From assembly GCA_914767715.1 (NCBI GenBank), contig OU612072.1, forward strand, positions 2,356,001 to 2,420,000: a stretch of DNA of 64,000 nucleotides. The letters are read 5' to 3'. Every line of letters begins with the position of its first letter. Position 1 is the stretch's first letter. Positions 34,979 to 46,561 of this stretch are shown piece after piece. Origin of the DNA: Membranipora membranacea (taxonomy: Eukaryota > Bryozoa > Gymnolaemata > Cheilostomatida > Membraniporidae). Under the pieces are notes generated by a model. That model searched no databases. It worked only from the letters and a program-made list of their open reading frames with translations, and was not told the origin of the DNA. Both the position numbers and the translations under genes were made by a program.

Positions 34979-37900
34979 TTGAATAATTGACAATTTAATT
35001 AGTTCATCAGCTAGCTCTTCCGTGTTTATATTGAAGTTTCACATAATGTATGAGTCATTAGAATGTTGACTGAGTTTGTATGTCAGTAGTACAGCCTCTC
35101 TATGATATGCTCTGAGCTCATATTTCATTCTTAGTTAGTAACAAAAGGCTGAAGCTGGTAAACATTGACCTTGTTACAAAGTTATAGTAGTGATAGCAGA
35201 CTTTGTAGTAATTACAGGTTTGTTTGGTGGTGTAGTTCATTCATGCTGTTAGTCGTGAGCTTCACTTAGCTCACATTTAATGAGCACATATACTACAGGT
35301 GTGCCGAGCGAGTATATTATTACTACAGATAATCATGTTCAAAGCTCTTATTCGTCTTTTAAATAACTGAGAGAGATATGGTTCACGCCTAAATTGTAAT
35401 GTGTTTCTAACACAATTACCAAAATAAATTCAATTCAATTCTCTTACCTGACCACAACATTAATTACCATTGTCACATGATGGCCCGCCTGCGCTATGAT
35501 TAATTACCTGCGCTATGATTAATTACCAGTACTCCTGCACTGTAGGATACTGGCTTGGCTAGTAGCTACCAGCTGATCACTAATGCACATTGACCGAGAA
35601 GTCACTAAGACCCTGATGGCATTATATAATATTGCTCTGAGTCGCGTAGTGAACTCAAGAATAGTTATGCTGTTTTAGTTGTTCTTATTAATCACCCCTG
35701 CTTATCAACTTATTGAGTGGTTGATAATCCAGAGTGCACACTATTATTGTCTTTTCTTGGATCCTGTGATTTGAAGTGTTCATGAGTGGCAAATACCAGG
35801 AACAACAGGTACTCCTAGCTAAAACATCGGTCAAGTTTACTCTTCTTAGACCTGTCCAGTGTTCTTAGTATTATCAGAGGTCAGTGTGAAGTCTGAGTGC
35901 TAAAGACTGAGCTGAGACGAAATTACAATACTTGTACAGTTGATGTGCAGCAGACCGTTTTGATTGATAGACTGACCAAGTTTTTTTATTGATTTACTTC
36001 AATTTATAGTTGATTATATGGTACTATTCATCAAGTCATATGTTAGACAAAATATTCCAGCTCTTGTATTTAGAAGCTGCCTAACATTGTTTTATAGTGG
36101 TTTCATTCATGGATGACTCATTAGTGGATGTTTCCTTATCACATTTAAACTGGTATTAGTGTATATACTTGTTGATGTATGAGCAAATCCATCACTCAAA
36201 AGTCTCACACATCTTCGTTCACAGTCCTGGTTCAGATTACTGGTACTCTGTTAAGAGACAGCTCTACTTTACAATTTTACCGTCCCATCTCAATGATGCC
36301 TGTCTCTTTTTTAGAATAGAAGAAGCTGTGGATATAACTACTAGATGATACCGTATGCACTGCCTGGCCACTACAACTGGAGTGTAGCAGTTACATACTT
36401 GTAGCAGGGAGAGGATATCCGAGTCGCGCTTGTTGTAGCCTATGTACATTGTGAGGTAAGATTAACATGGCTGCACATACTTTGGCCTACAATATAGAAA
36501 TATTACCATAGAGGAGTAAAATATCCGCAAGAGGACAAGTGTGCCGTTTCACATGGGCTCGTAAAAGATGAATTTAAAGCTAGCTCACATTAAATCACCC
36601 TCTTTGCTTCATACCTCAGCTAGCCAAAAATTTAGCGCCAGCTAACATAAAATCACCCCATAAATAACTAAGCAAAGTTCTAACCAGTCTTCACTCCTCT
36701 GTGGTATATCACGTCTATTAGTACATGTGCACTATAGAGCTTTACTGCTCTCCATAGCCTCTGCAGTGTCTGTACTCCAAGATAGTTGAGGGGCTCCCTT
36801 TATAGTTATTCCAGAGACTATGTATAACTACAGCCTCTGGTTATTACCTGTTTGTAGTCCATGATATACCACATATACCCTTACTATGTGCTATGTGACT
36901 CTAGCTGGGCTTGCTTGGTCTTTGATGATATTGTTTGTGGTTGTGTTGATGATTAAACTGTCTGTCTCTGAAACATTGACTGGAATGACTTTAGCAGAGG
37001 CAGCGTCCTTTTCAATGTTCATTACCTGGTATTTCAGTGGTTTGTTGGTTGCCGTGTGGTTGTCTGGTCTGTTGATGTCTGGATGTCTGGTTGGTTGTCT
37101 TGTGTGGTTGCCTGGTTGGTTGCTGTAATACTCTTTTCTATCAAGTCTGAAATCATTATAAGACAAACGATTTCATAGATGAAGATGTTCCAGTTCTTTG
37201 CCTGTGCCAAGGCTACTTATTGTTCTCAGAGGTTTTTCCTGTCATGCGGGTTTTTATCTTTGATTAATGTAGAAGTGATAGTTTGAGTGATTGACTTCTC
37301 AGTATAATAAAATTAGCCGAGAGCCTTGTATTGTGAGTCTATCAATCTCAGCCTCAACCAGTAGCTGGTAGTTATGATTCAAAGTCATCAAGGTGGTTAT
37401 ATATTGTAATATTAACATTCCAGGTGCCTTCATAAACACAAATATGTTTATTACATACTTATATATATATATATATGAAAACCTCAATAACAACACATAA
37501 TATTACAGTAGGTATTCTGGTTGACTGTTGTCATTGATGGCTAGGACAGAGTCAGCCACCAACATAAACCTGGCTTACAATCTCTCACTGATTCTGGCAA
37601 TGCATCAATGAATTGCACCTAAGCATCACTCCAAACATTGAGCCCATCTCATCATAAACTGGTCCTCTATCTCTCCTATGACTGTTGGCTGGAGGTAGCT
37701 CATAGACATCGAGTATAGAGGATGTGAGGTATGGCGTTGTGACATCTGTACGTATGCACTCTAGGCAGCCCACAACTAGTATAGTATAATATTAGATTAT
37801 TTATGTATCTCTTCCGCAGTAGCCACTGATTGCCCATTGTCGGGGTCATATTCAGGTCAGAGATGGAAAAGCTTACATTAATATCTAGAATTATTACAGC

Positions 37901-38744
37901 TAATATTGATACTGTTAACAAAGTAACACATTTATTGAGATGTATGTATCTGATAACTCATATTTAACCTGCTATAGTATAAGTCAGTTTTTATTAGCCT
38001 ACGTTCGTTCGTTTCGTTCGCTCAAAGTGTAACCTTGGTCATATAAAAGATTATAAATATGGAGGTCAACAATGCTCCCGCAAATAATGCAAAGCCTTAG
38101 CTTGATTGCTTCACATTTATTTATCTGTGTCATGTACCGGATTTAGGATTTAAGTTATTCTGGTTTAAGAGCCTTGAGGTATGAATGGCACTGCATAGAA
38201 GTGTCATGTCTTATTATAGGATGCATGCCTGTTTTAGAATATCCTATGTACTCAAGTTTGAAGGTATGGTTTGGGTTATGAAAGGCACTCATTGTCAGAC
38301 TCCTTTCATTTTTATTTTTCCATGTATGTGCGGTACATTCGATGCTATCAACCTATCACAGGATGGATATTAGAATTTAGGCAATAAACAAACTTCGAAG
38401 ACTTTGATCTTATCGTCCTAAATTTTCAACTGTTATATTCTGATGAGTCATTCAATCTTAGATTTAACTCTTTATCATACAGAAGTGCATTGATGACGTG
38501 CTTACTTCACTCTTAGGTTTGCATGGATAATTAGGTCACAATCAGATTTAGTTTCTGACAGCTGCAAGATAGAGTCTAGCTAACTCGTATCTCATGATCA
38601 GGTCAAATATGACTCAATATTAGAATAAAACTCCCGAGAGATGTGCTATGATTCAGAGCCACTATAGTTGTATTTATAGGTTAGCTCTCATAGTCTCATA
38701 GAATTTCTGTCTCACACATATTTAGTGCGCATCTAAGTGCCAAG
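34979..38744. other. Gene-free stretch
   Basis: AT-rich, with a 21-bp duplication (GCGCTATGATTAATTACCT near 35,493 and 35,512) and a short TA run near 37,460. ORFs up to about 90 codons occur, but none looks like a family or has a splice-supported context. Distal 5' exons of the sulfotransferase gene may lie here. Confidence 0.4.
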
Positions 38745-41004
38745 TAGGGGAAGGTGGGGTACATTGAGCAAGTTTTTACATATTTGATTGTAACATGCAC
38801 TTTAATAGACAGGTTTTCTGAGCTCTGATTTAGGCCTCAATTTGGAAATGTCCTCTCTCCAGTTTGGTACTTTAAACCCACGCCGCATAGGAAATACGTG
38901 CTGAAAAGAGGGTTATCTTGAAAAACCACTTATAATAGGATAAAAATTATTTTTGATTCAGAATCTGCAACATTGAAAACTCATATCGACATAGTTTGGG
39001 AAATAATTTTAGTAATTGGAGAGTCAATTATAGCATTTTCTGCCTGTTTTGCGGACAATTTGGCAGAATTTTTCATGAGTTTTGTCACTGAAATTAAGAT
39101 TTATCAACATTCAAGCCTCCAGTGATTTGGAAACCCTGACTCACAGGGTTTTCAATGGTGCAGACTCTAAATTAAAAATCATTTTTATCTTATCATAAGC
39201 GGTTTTCAAGATAACCCTCTTTCAGCAGTTTTTCCTATGCGGCGTGGATTAAAAGTACCAAACTGGAGAGAGGACAACTCCGAATTGAGGTATAAATAAG
39301 AGCTCAGAAAACTGTCTATTGTGCCAGATTAACAAAAGTTGGCACTGAAATTTGTCTTCATGTCTTCTATCAACATGAGTGAGGTCAGAAACTTATTGCA
39401 GCAAAAAAGGGAAATATTGCTGTTTCAAAAAAAATCGGGAAGCGGCTCAACGTGCCCCAAGCACGGGGCACGTTGAGCCGGGTCCGCATTTTGTATGGGG
39501 CACGTTGAGCCACTCTGTTATGGTCATCTCTTTGCTGGTAATATCTTCTTAATTCACTGCAACCATGAGGAAAAAAGTTCGGCAACCAAATTCATTGCAA
39601 CAGCGCATTTCTTTCACTCAATTGAACTATAATATATAATTCACAACACAAATTAAATCTCTGAAACATTTGCGGTAGAGGAAAGCTTGCACATGGCAAA
39701 CTTGATGATAAGTGAAGGGAAAAGTGAACTCAGAGTGATTGCTAATTTCATTAAAGAAACATCTATACAAATGCTTTTGTTTTTGTGTATGTAAATGTTG
39801 TCGAAAAAGTTTAAAACATACTTCATATACACTTTCATCATAGAACATTCATACTGCGGGTATGGCTCAAAGTGCCCCAACAGCCTGTTTTCACTTTCAA
39901 CTCGAGTTAAACAAACACTCTCTGTAAGATTTTGGTCTGTTTGTGCAAGGAGTTGTAGACTCCTTGGTTTGTGGAATCCAACTGCTCTCGCAATAGCTAT
40001 CAACCTCTTGTCTCATCGTTTACAATCACAATATTGAACTGATTATTATTGCAACAGCTTGGGTTTAATATCATCACTAAAACAACATTCAGCCATACTA
40101 ATCATCATCGCTCCAAGCTGTTTTTTCCGGTTGACTTTATGAAATTGTTTTGCAACAATCATATCTTGAATCATATTCCTTGATTTAGTACATGTTACAC
40201 AATATGCAATATCATGCTGTTTTTGGTACAATTTTAACCTGAATTCACATTCAATATTATCGGCTACGGAGCAACATGTAGCATTAAGCTCGCTGTGACT
40301 TTAGTATTTAAAAAAGTCAAACAGCATAAAACGATCAGAAACAGATTACAGTAACATTATCAATATTATATATATCTAACTCCATCCCTGGAAGCTAAAC
40401 AAGGTATTTTTTAACAACTTCACTCTTGATTCCATAGTCGTTTTGATATTATTGTGACACTGATATTAATTGTTTTATGTAATTACTCATGCTCGTTATT
40501 CTAATGTCATCAATTTCATTCATTTTATCAAGAAGTTTTCAGACCATTAACATTGCAACAATTTTACCATTTTAGTTTTCACGTAGCTATTAGAGATACA
40601 ATAACACCAACAATAATACCAACAATCTCAGCGTCAGTTCGATTACATAAGCACCAATCTGGGGAGGAAAATTACACTCAATCAGAGATAAATTAAGATT
40701 ATGTGAAATTAAGCCTAAATATGATGTTATCACGTAATAAAAGTTGCAACTTCTCTGTCACGCCTTGTTGGGAGCAGATGACATTTCCGTCGATTAGCGC
40801 ATTATTTACTTTTTACGCTATAAACGATGAAATACTAAATAATTATCTTCCCTTAGTAACTATCTTTCTTTTTGTCTGCTCAAAAAGGGTGCCTTTTGTC
40901 ACATGACCTCTGATGGTGGGGAAAACTCAAAACATAAAATGGTATTTGAAAAAAGTGGGGTGGATCAACGTGCCCCATGGCTCGACGTACCCAGCCTTCC
41001 CCTA
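38745..41004. mobile_element. 2.26-kb terminal-inverted-repeat element, class unknown
   Basis: The ends are inverted: TAGGGGAAGGTGGGGTAC at left and TAGGGGAAGGCTGGGTAC reading in from the right, with similarity over about 25 bp. The outer TA may be a target duplication. The phrase GGGGCACGTTGAGCC recurs at 39,455-39,515, with variants at 39,862 and near the right end. Minus-strand ORF fragments at 39,385-40,231 (for example one with YCVTCTKSR) could be the remains of a transposase, but I recognise no catalytic motif. It contains a foldback of about 180-bp arms (38,814-39,320). Confidence 0.7.
38814..39320. repeat. Foldback: two arms of about 180 bp
   Basis: The left arm (38,814-38,990) and right arm (39,140-39,320) are inverted copies at roughly 85 percent identity by eye, sharing CTCTCCAGTTTGGTACTTT and CGCCGCATAGGAAA. 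It lies just inside the left end of the 2.26-kb element. Confidence 0.85.
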
Positions 41005-43785
41005 TTTAACTAAGATAATTGTTAGATGTAGGCTAAAAATGAACACATGTCAGCAGGTCAGCGCAAGGTTACAGTGTCCCGAGAGTACATACTAACTGTA
41101 CTGATATATCAGTGACTCCTCCGCTGTATTAATGTTACAGTCAGTGCCTCAAGTTATGAGTTATTGTACTGTGTTATTTATCCTGTCTTTTAACCTCTCA
41201 TCACTCGCCAAAGCATTATTTATATCTGAACTTAAAGTGAAGCCCAGATGTGAGTCCCTCCAATCACTTTCCCTTCCATTTGCAAATTCAACTGGGTGGG
41301 GTTCCAGAGTTCTTAGTTGTATAGAGTTTTGGGCACATCACAATGATCGTGTTGGACTTTAGATAATACTGCATGATAGCGTAAACTGCTAAATGCCAAA
41401 AAGCTGCTAGCGAGTGGAAAAAACCCCATGAAAAATTCAATGGCTTTAAAACCTCAAGCTGTTAATCTTGTATAGTGTTTGTAGGCCTAGCCTAGCCTTG
41501 TTCATGTGGCCGCTTGAACAAGGCTAGGCCTAGCCAACAGCATGCATGTATACAAAATATTAATTGTACGATGAGAATATACTAAGGTATATTCTATACC
41601 AGTCCTACAAAATTTACAAACCTGTTTTGCTATTCATAGACGACAAATTTACTCTTTTGAAATTAATTCCACACCCAATATTTGAGTAACAGCCTACCAG
41701 TGTAAAATATAGACTGCTCTAGATATTACTGTTCTGAGTGTTGAGTTACTCTGCAATACAAGATAGTTATATATCACTTGTTGGCCCCTATAGATTAGCC
41801 TATAATGGAAGCTCCCAATTGTTAGCTAAGCCCTTAATATTTCTTTTATAAGAATAGTTTGTTTTTCTTGGTTATAATACAAAAGGGCCTTCAGTTTGGT
41901 CATTAGCTAAGTTAGTGCATGGTTGTTGTGCAGGCTGTTTGTCAAATAGCTCAAGTCCCCCTGTCAGGCCCTGTAATTAGGCCCTATAGCAATGATAGCA
42001 AGTATAGTTATAAACTTTGCTTATTAGTTAGACGAAACTACCACTTGGCTCAGGTTCTTATCCTGTAAATGTTAGCCAATGTAGTAGGCCTCTTACTTGT
42101 TTTTTATCTATGACTTTGAATGCTTATAGCTCGCTCGTAGGGACTATTGCTAAATTCCCTCATGGCCCAATCTAAGCATCCCACATTATTTCTAAATAAT
42201 TTAAACAGGCTTAATTATCACCGCTGTGACAGACAGACGCACAATAGTCCCTCTGATGAAATCTGAGACTAACTTTGAGATGCTGAGCTCTGACACCTTT
42301 GTTATGTCGTTTTCTCACTGGACAAAATCATGGTATATAAGAAGGGGATATTTTAATTTTAGTTGTCTGACGTTTTCTGGTGTCACTAAATTTAGATGGT
42401 TTTCAGTTGATCACTTCAATACCACAGCTAACACTCAGCTGTATTTATAGATTATACCACATATCAGTTAGTAGATTCATTGTATCAGTGTACGTCATAG
42501 TGTACTCAGATTCTGCTTGTCATCTCTGGAAAGAATTCTAATATGATTATTAGGCGTGGACTTTCTCTTACCCTGTTACTTATCTTACATACCGGTGTCA
42601 GGGCGAGGGGAGCGAGAGGGTGAGGAAAGGAGAGGCAAGGAGAGACATTGATGTGATATCTGCTTCTCTTCTGGCTGTGTTTAGTATCCGTTCAGGTAGT
42701 AGTATTTGATGATCAAATACCACTAACAGACAGAAAAGTGCAGCATTTGAACAGGTCACAAATCGTAGTATTCAATTAAATCCTACAGCCTGGATATCAA
42801 TTATAAGTAATTACTCCATGACTATGCTAGTACAATAAATTGCTTATTTAGGTCAATGGCCCACTTTTATTTGATGGTGTGATAACTATCATTATTGGTC
42901 ATAATGCTTCCAAACATAACTACACAGTCATTGCATGCGCTGGGGAGGGAGTGTTCTGCTGTTGGAGAGGGGGTTGTTCTGCTGTTGGAGAGGGGGGTGT
43001 TATCAGTTGATGTTTGATTTATGCAGGACATTCTCAGGCCTATAATTACTGGTTTGTATTTAAGTGTAGGTTTAGAAGTATAATTGCAGGTTTGCTGTTT
43101 TCAGTGCACCAGCCTCCAAGTTATTGTGTAATTTGGTCGTCTTCACTGAACAGTCGTTTACCTAAACCCGGATCAGCTCCTGTATTTCAGATACATTTAC
43201 ACCCAATTAAGTGTTGTGTCATGTCTGACAATCCAGCAGATGCCATCCTTTTAAGATGATAGCCCCTGTTTGTTATTTCTGATTCTGTTCCGAATGGGCT
43301 GTATTATAGGATCGTAGTATTTGGTTCCAGAGTTGTAAAGCCTAGCTGGTACTGATCTCTCATATACGAGCCAGATTGTGAGTAACTAGAAATATAGAGC
43401 TACTTCCTCAGCATTGGGCATGTAGATGGATAGATCAGGGAGTTTGGGACAGACTCTCTGGATTGATAGATACCAGAATTTCAAAAAAATTAGGAGTTGT
43501 GCTCCTGTAATACATGAAAGGGCAACTTCAAAATTAGGTATAGGTGTTTGAAGGATCAACATTATTTTATCGAATAAGCATTGTTTTGAAATGTGTATTA
43601 TAACCATAGACTTAATAATAGTTATTATTAAGTCTATGAGTATAACCAACCTAGTGAACACACAGCAATAGGTAACATAAAGCAGTAGGTCATATTAGCT
43701 CACACACAATCCATGATTTAAATATTGAATACAATGCACTGTTCTCTCACATAACACTGAGCTATTTCTTATTCTCTCTTTGTAG
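41005..43785. other. Gene-free stretch upstream of the sulfotransferase
   Basis: Contains a 52-bp palindrome at 41,484-41,535 (GGCCTAGCCTAGCCTTGTTC), a purine-rich tract near 42,600-42,645, a short G-rich duplication near 42,943-42,999 and a 34-bp hairpin at 43,605-43,638. No coding region is supported. The intron that ends at the sulfotransferase acceptor (43,785) must begin in or beyond this stretch. Confidence 0.45.
43605..43638. mobile_element. 34-bp hairpin with P-element-like tips
   Basis: CATAGACTTAATAATA is followed by its inverted copy. The first 11-12 bases equal the tip of the P-type element at 59,312-63,573. Flanks ATTATAAC and AGTATAAC differ at one of eight positions, compatible with an 8-bp target duplication. 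Confidence 0.5.
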
Positions 43786-43825
43786 TGAACAGATCTGAGT
43801 GTAGCCCTAAAACATCGGCAGCATC

Positions 43826-45316
43826 ATGAGTGTCAACAGCGATGCGTTGTTCTACATCTTCATCTACCTCCCCATATACTTCATATTTACCATGGTACAG
43901 AGGTTATACTGGCTGTGTAATGGTATGAGTGACATTGTGAGTCAGATAGAATCAGGCCAGCTCTATGAGAGATCCGCTCATGTATTCGATATTCAGTGGA
44001 AAGTAAAGAAGGAGCCGTTTCATCTCCTCTCTAAGTGGAACTTTATGGCCTCTCATCGAAGCTTTGAACATCCGAACTATGTACTCAGTCACAATGTATC
44101 GTTACTAGCCGTAGAGTATAACAGAGCTGTATTTGTAGAAGTACCTCATAACTACGATATATTCGACTGTAGGATCAGCCCGTTCATCACTATAGGACAG
44201 TTTAAGGAATCTGTGCGTATTATTACAATGCCCCTTTCATCGTTTGTTCGTTGCGCTGATGAGCTCGGTGACCCTAAGACCAAAGTGATATGGCTGCACA
44301 GTACAGGACGCTGTGGTAGTACCGCTATGAGTCAAGTTTTTGAGGCTATTCCAAACTGTACTACAGTTTCAGAGCCGATGTGTATCTTCACATATCGTAA
44401 CGATGCTGCCGCAAAAAATAACACTAAGAAGTTCCGTCAGGTGCTCAACAGTCAGCTCTACAAGAATATCATCAGATCGGCGACCAGAATGATGGCTAAA
44501 CCTAACGAGCATAACCCTGATATCCTCTTTATTAAGAACTTCACTCTGTCGGGGGTACATGAAGTGCCCGAGCTGGAGGCCATGTTCCCTGATCAGATCC
44601 ATCTATTCCTATACAGAGATTGTCTGGACACTGTACAGTCTTATATGAAGTCACTAAATTCTCACTTCTGGATGGCTCTCATCATGAAGCTGAGGGCTAA
44701 CGCCTGCTTACGTTACGTCATACGCTCCCCTAAACTCTTATTTAAGGCTCTCTCCGCTCCTGATATCATCGACATGAACACTTGGCTGAAGGACTCGACT
44801 AACCAGCAGGATATGACTGCGTTTGGTCTGCTGGTTATACAGTGGGCGGCTTACTGCTGCCACTACACTCACCTGGTCAACTCAAGTCAGACTAAAGTAA
44901 GAGCAATCAGGTACGAGGATATCACAGAGAATAAAGATGCTACACTCTCTCTGCTCCTTCAGTTCTGTGGTATAAGTGAAGAACACGTAGAGCTGGCCAA
45001 GAAGAGCCTGGAGGCTGACAGCCAGGCTGGCACCTGTCTCTCCATGTCTACACTGGGCAAGTTTAAGAAGACCCACATCACTGAGGATCTTAGGAACGAA
45101 GCTAACTTCTATCTTAAGGGTTTCAAGCTCTCTCCTCTAGGACAGCCCACCTACCTACCTAAAGTCCTATCACCATCTATTCCTGAGAGTCATAGTAGTG
45201 GTCAGGAGAGGGGAGATGGTCATCACATCAACAACGGCAGAGTTATTGATATGCATTCATCAGCGCTGTCCAACGGAAATGGCAGCGCACATATAAACAT
45301 TGACATCTCTACTTGA
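43826..45316 (+). CDS. Membrane-anchored sulfotransferase, intronless coding region
   Basis: A 496-aa protein with a hydrophobic N-terminal segment (residues about 7-25), fitting a type II Golgi-type anchor. WLHSTGRCGSTAMSQ (residues 156-170) is the 5'-phosphosulfate-binding loop of PAPS-dependent sulfotransferases. FLYRDCLDTVQSY (residues about 261-273) is the 3'-phosphate-binding R...S region, and SEPM follows the first motif as in carbohydrate sulfotransferases. It would move sulfate from PAPS to a glycan or other acceptor; the acceptor cannot be read from sequence. The last about 50 residues (SHSSGQERGDGHH and on) are polar and probably disordered. The start codon follows a clear acceptor, TCTCTTTGTAG|TGAAC at 43,785, so a 5' non-coding exon exists upstream. 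Lack of coding introns may reflect retroduplication or intron loss. Confidence 0.88.
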   Translation: MSVNSDALFYIFIYLPIYFIFTMVQRLYWLCNGMSDIVSQIESGQLYERSAHVFDIQWKVKKEPFHLLSKWNFMASHRSFEHPNYVLSHNVSLLAVEYNRAVFVEVPHNYDIFDCRISPFITIGQFKESVRIITMPLSSFVRCADELGDPKTKVIWLHSTGRCGSTAMSQVFEAIPNCTTVSEPMCIFTYRNDAAAKNNTKKFRQVLNSQLYKNIIRSATRMMAKPNEHNPDILFIKNFTLSGVHEVPELEAMFPDQIHLFLYRDCLDTVQSYMKSLNSHFWMALIMKLRANACLRYVIRSPKLLFKALSAPDIIDMNTWLKDSTNQQDMTAFGLLVIQWAAYCCHYTHLVNSSQTKVRAIRYEDITENKDATLSLLLQFCGISEEHVELAKKSLEADSQAGTCLSMSTLGKFKKTHITEDLRNEANFYLKGFKLSPLGQPTYLPKVLSPSIPESHSSGQERGDGHHINNGRVIDMHSSALSNGNGSAHINIDIST

Positions 45317-46387
45317 GCTTGTTATACTGTTAGGTTATCTCTATAGGAAATTCTACATATATGAGTTTTGTTATCATTTTGTCCCGCAGCTCTGCATGTT
45401 GTGTGATGTGCAGACTTGAGGCCAGTCTAATGTACCAGTATGCTGAAGAAGCGCCTTAATCCGTAAGAGATTGTTTTATAGAAAGTCATTAATTATGTAG
45501 CTGTGTTCTCTTATTACTGTGTCAACTATGGTTTATAATGCAATAACTTTCTAGTGGTATCATCACACTATATGTGAAATGCACTAGTTGTATAATTTGC
45601 TCATTGAAATTTTTCGAACAATGAGGTACGTTCTCTACCCAAGCAACCTATCAATGCACAGATGACATGGCGTAAATGTTCCTCAATTAATGACCAGCAG
45701 CTGTGATCGATCAATCGCTCTTTATTATCTACTGATGTCATCACGATACGCAATTATACCATCACTATAGGCGATGATGTCATCAGTATATGCGATGATG
45801 CCATCGTCGCTCTCCAAGCCATTCTTAGCCCACAATAAGATCTGCTTACTTTTTGCATAATAATCAGTACACTTTAAATTTTACCAACACATTCTCCGAG
45901 GCATTTTACTCTTGCAGTCTTAACATTATTATCGAAGATTCATTTGACCAGTTTTTTAATTAGGAGTTTTGAAAATCTGGATCTGGGAAAGAGCTAAAGA
46001 TAACATAGTGCTGATTTGCAAAGCTTTTTTTGTGTTTGAGATTATATGATTTTTGCGTCTTTCAATTTTTGCTTCATATATGAATTCCTCCCTTCTTCTA
46101 TCATACCTATACTTGTATATTTTGTCTGAATGACATATTGTGGCTTTATCTACATGCTGATATTACTATGAAACTCTCACGAAGCTAGTAATATTCATGT
46201 TATGTCTAGTGTTCTTGTTTGTATGTTTATCATTAATATAGGAATATAGTTTGTGATGAATCTATGAAATCAGTTGTGATGTGATATTGATCTGCGGTAG
46301 ACATCATTGTGGTAGACATCAATGCGATCTCTCTGTAAATTCCCAATCATGAATATAAATAGAACCACAGCAGTTACTATTAATTGT
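45317..46387. other. Region between the sulfotransferase and the inverted duplication
   Basis: Presumably holds the sulfotransferase 3' UTR. No gene or repeat is recognised, and no counterpart exists beyond 63,655, so the duplicated segment starts at about 46,388. Confidence 0.5.
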
Positions 46388-46561
46388 CTACACATCAGGC
46401 TTTCTGTAGCTAATTGTCTTACATAATTACATGATTATTTACAAAATGAATGTCAATGTTTCTACCAGATGTCTGAAGTCTTGGCCTAGTGCCTACAACC
46501 CTCTTCTGTACAGTGATATTTGTGATGTGAGAAATGAGTTTATTACAGAGCCTCATCTTAT

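Noticed and set aside
36886-37128. Hydrophobic 80-codon frame (possible membrane protein)
   Set aside because: Driven by a TGGTTG-rich low-complexity tract; no homology, splice context or conserved start.
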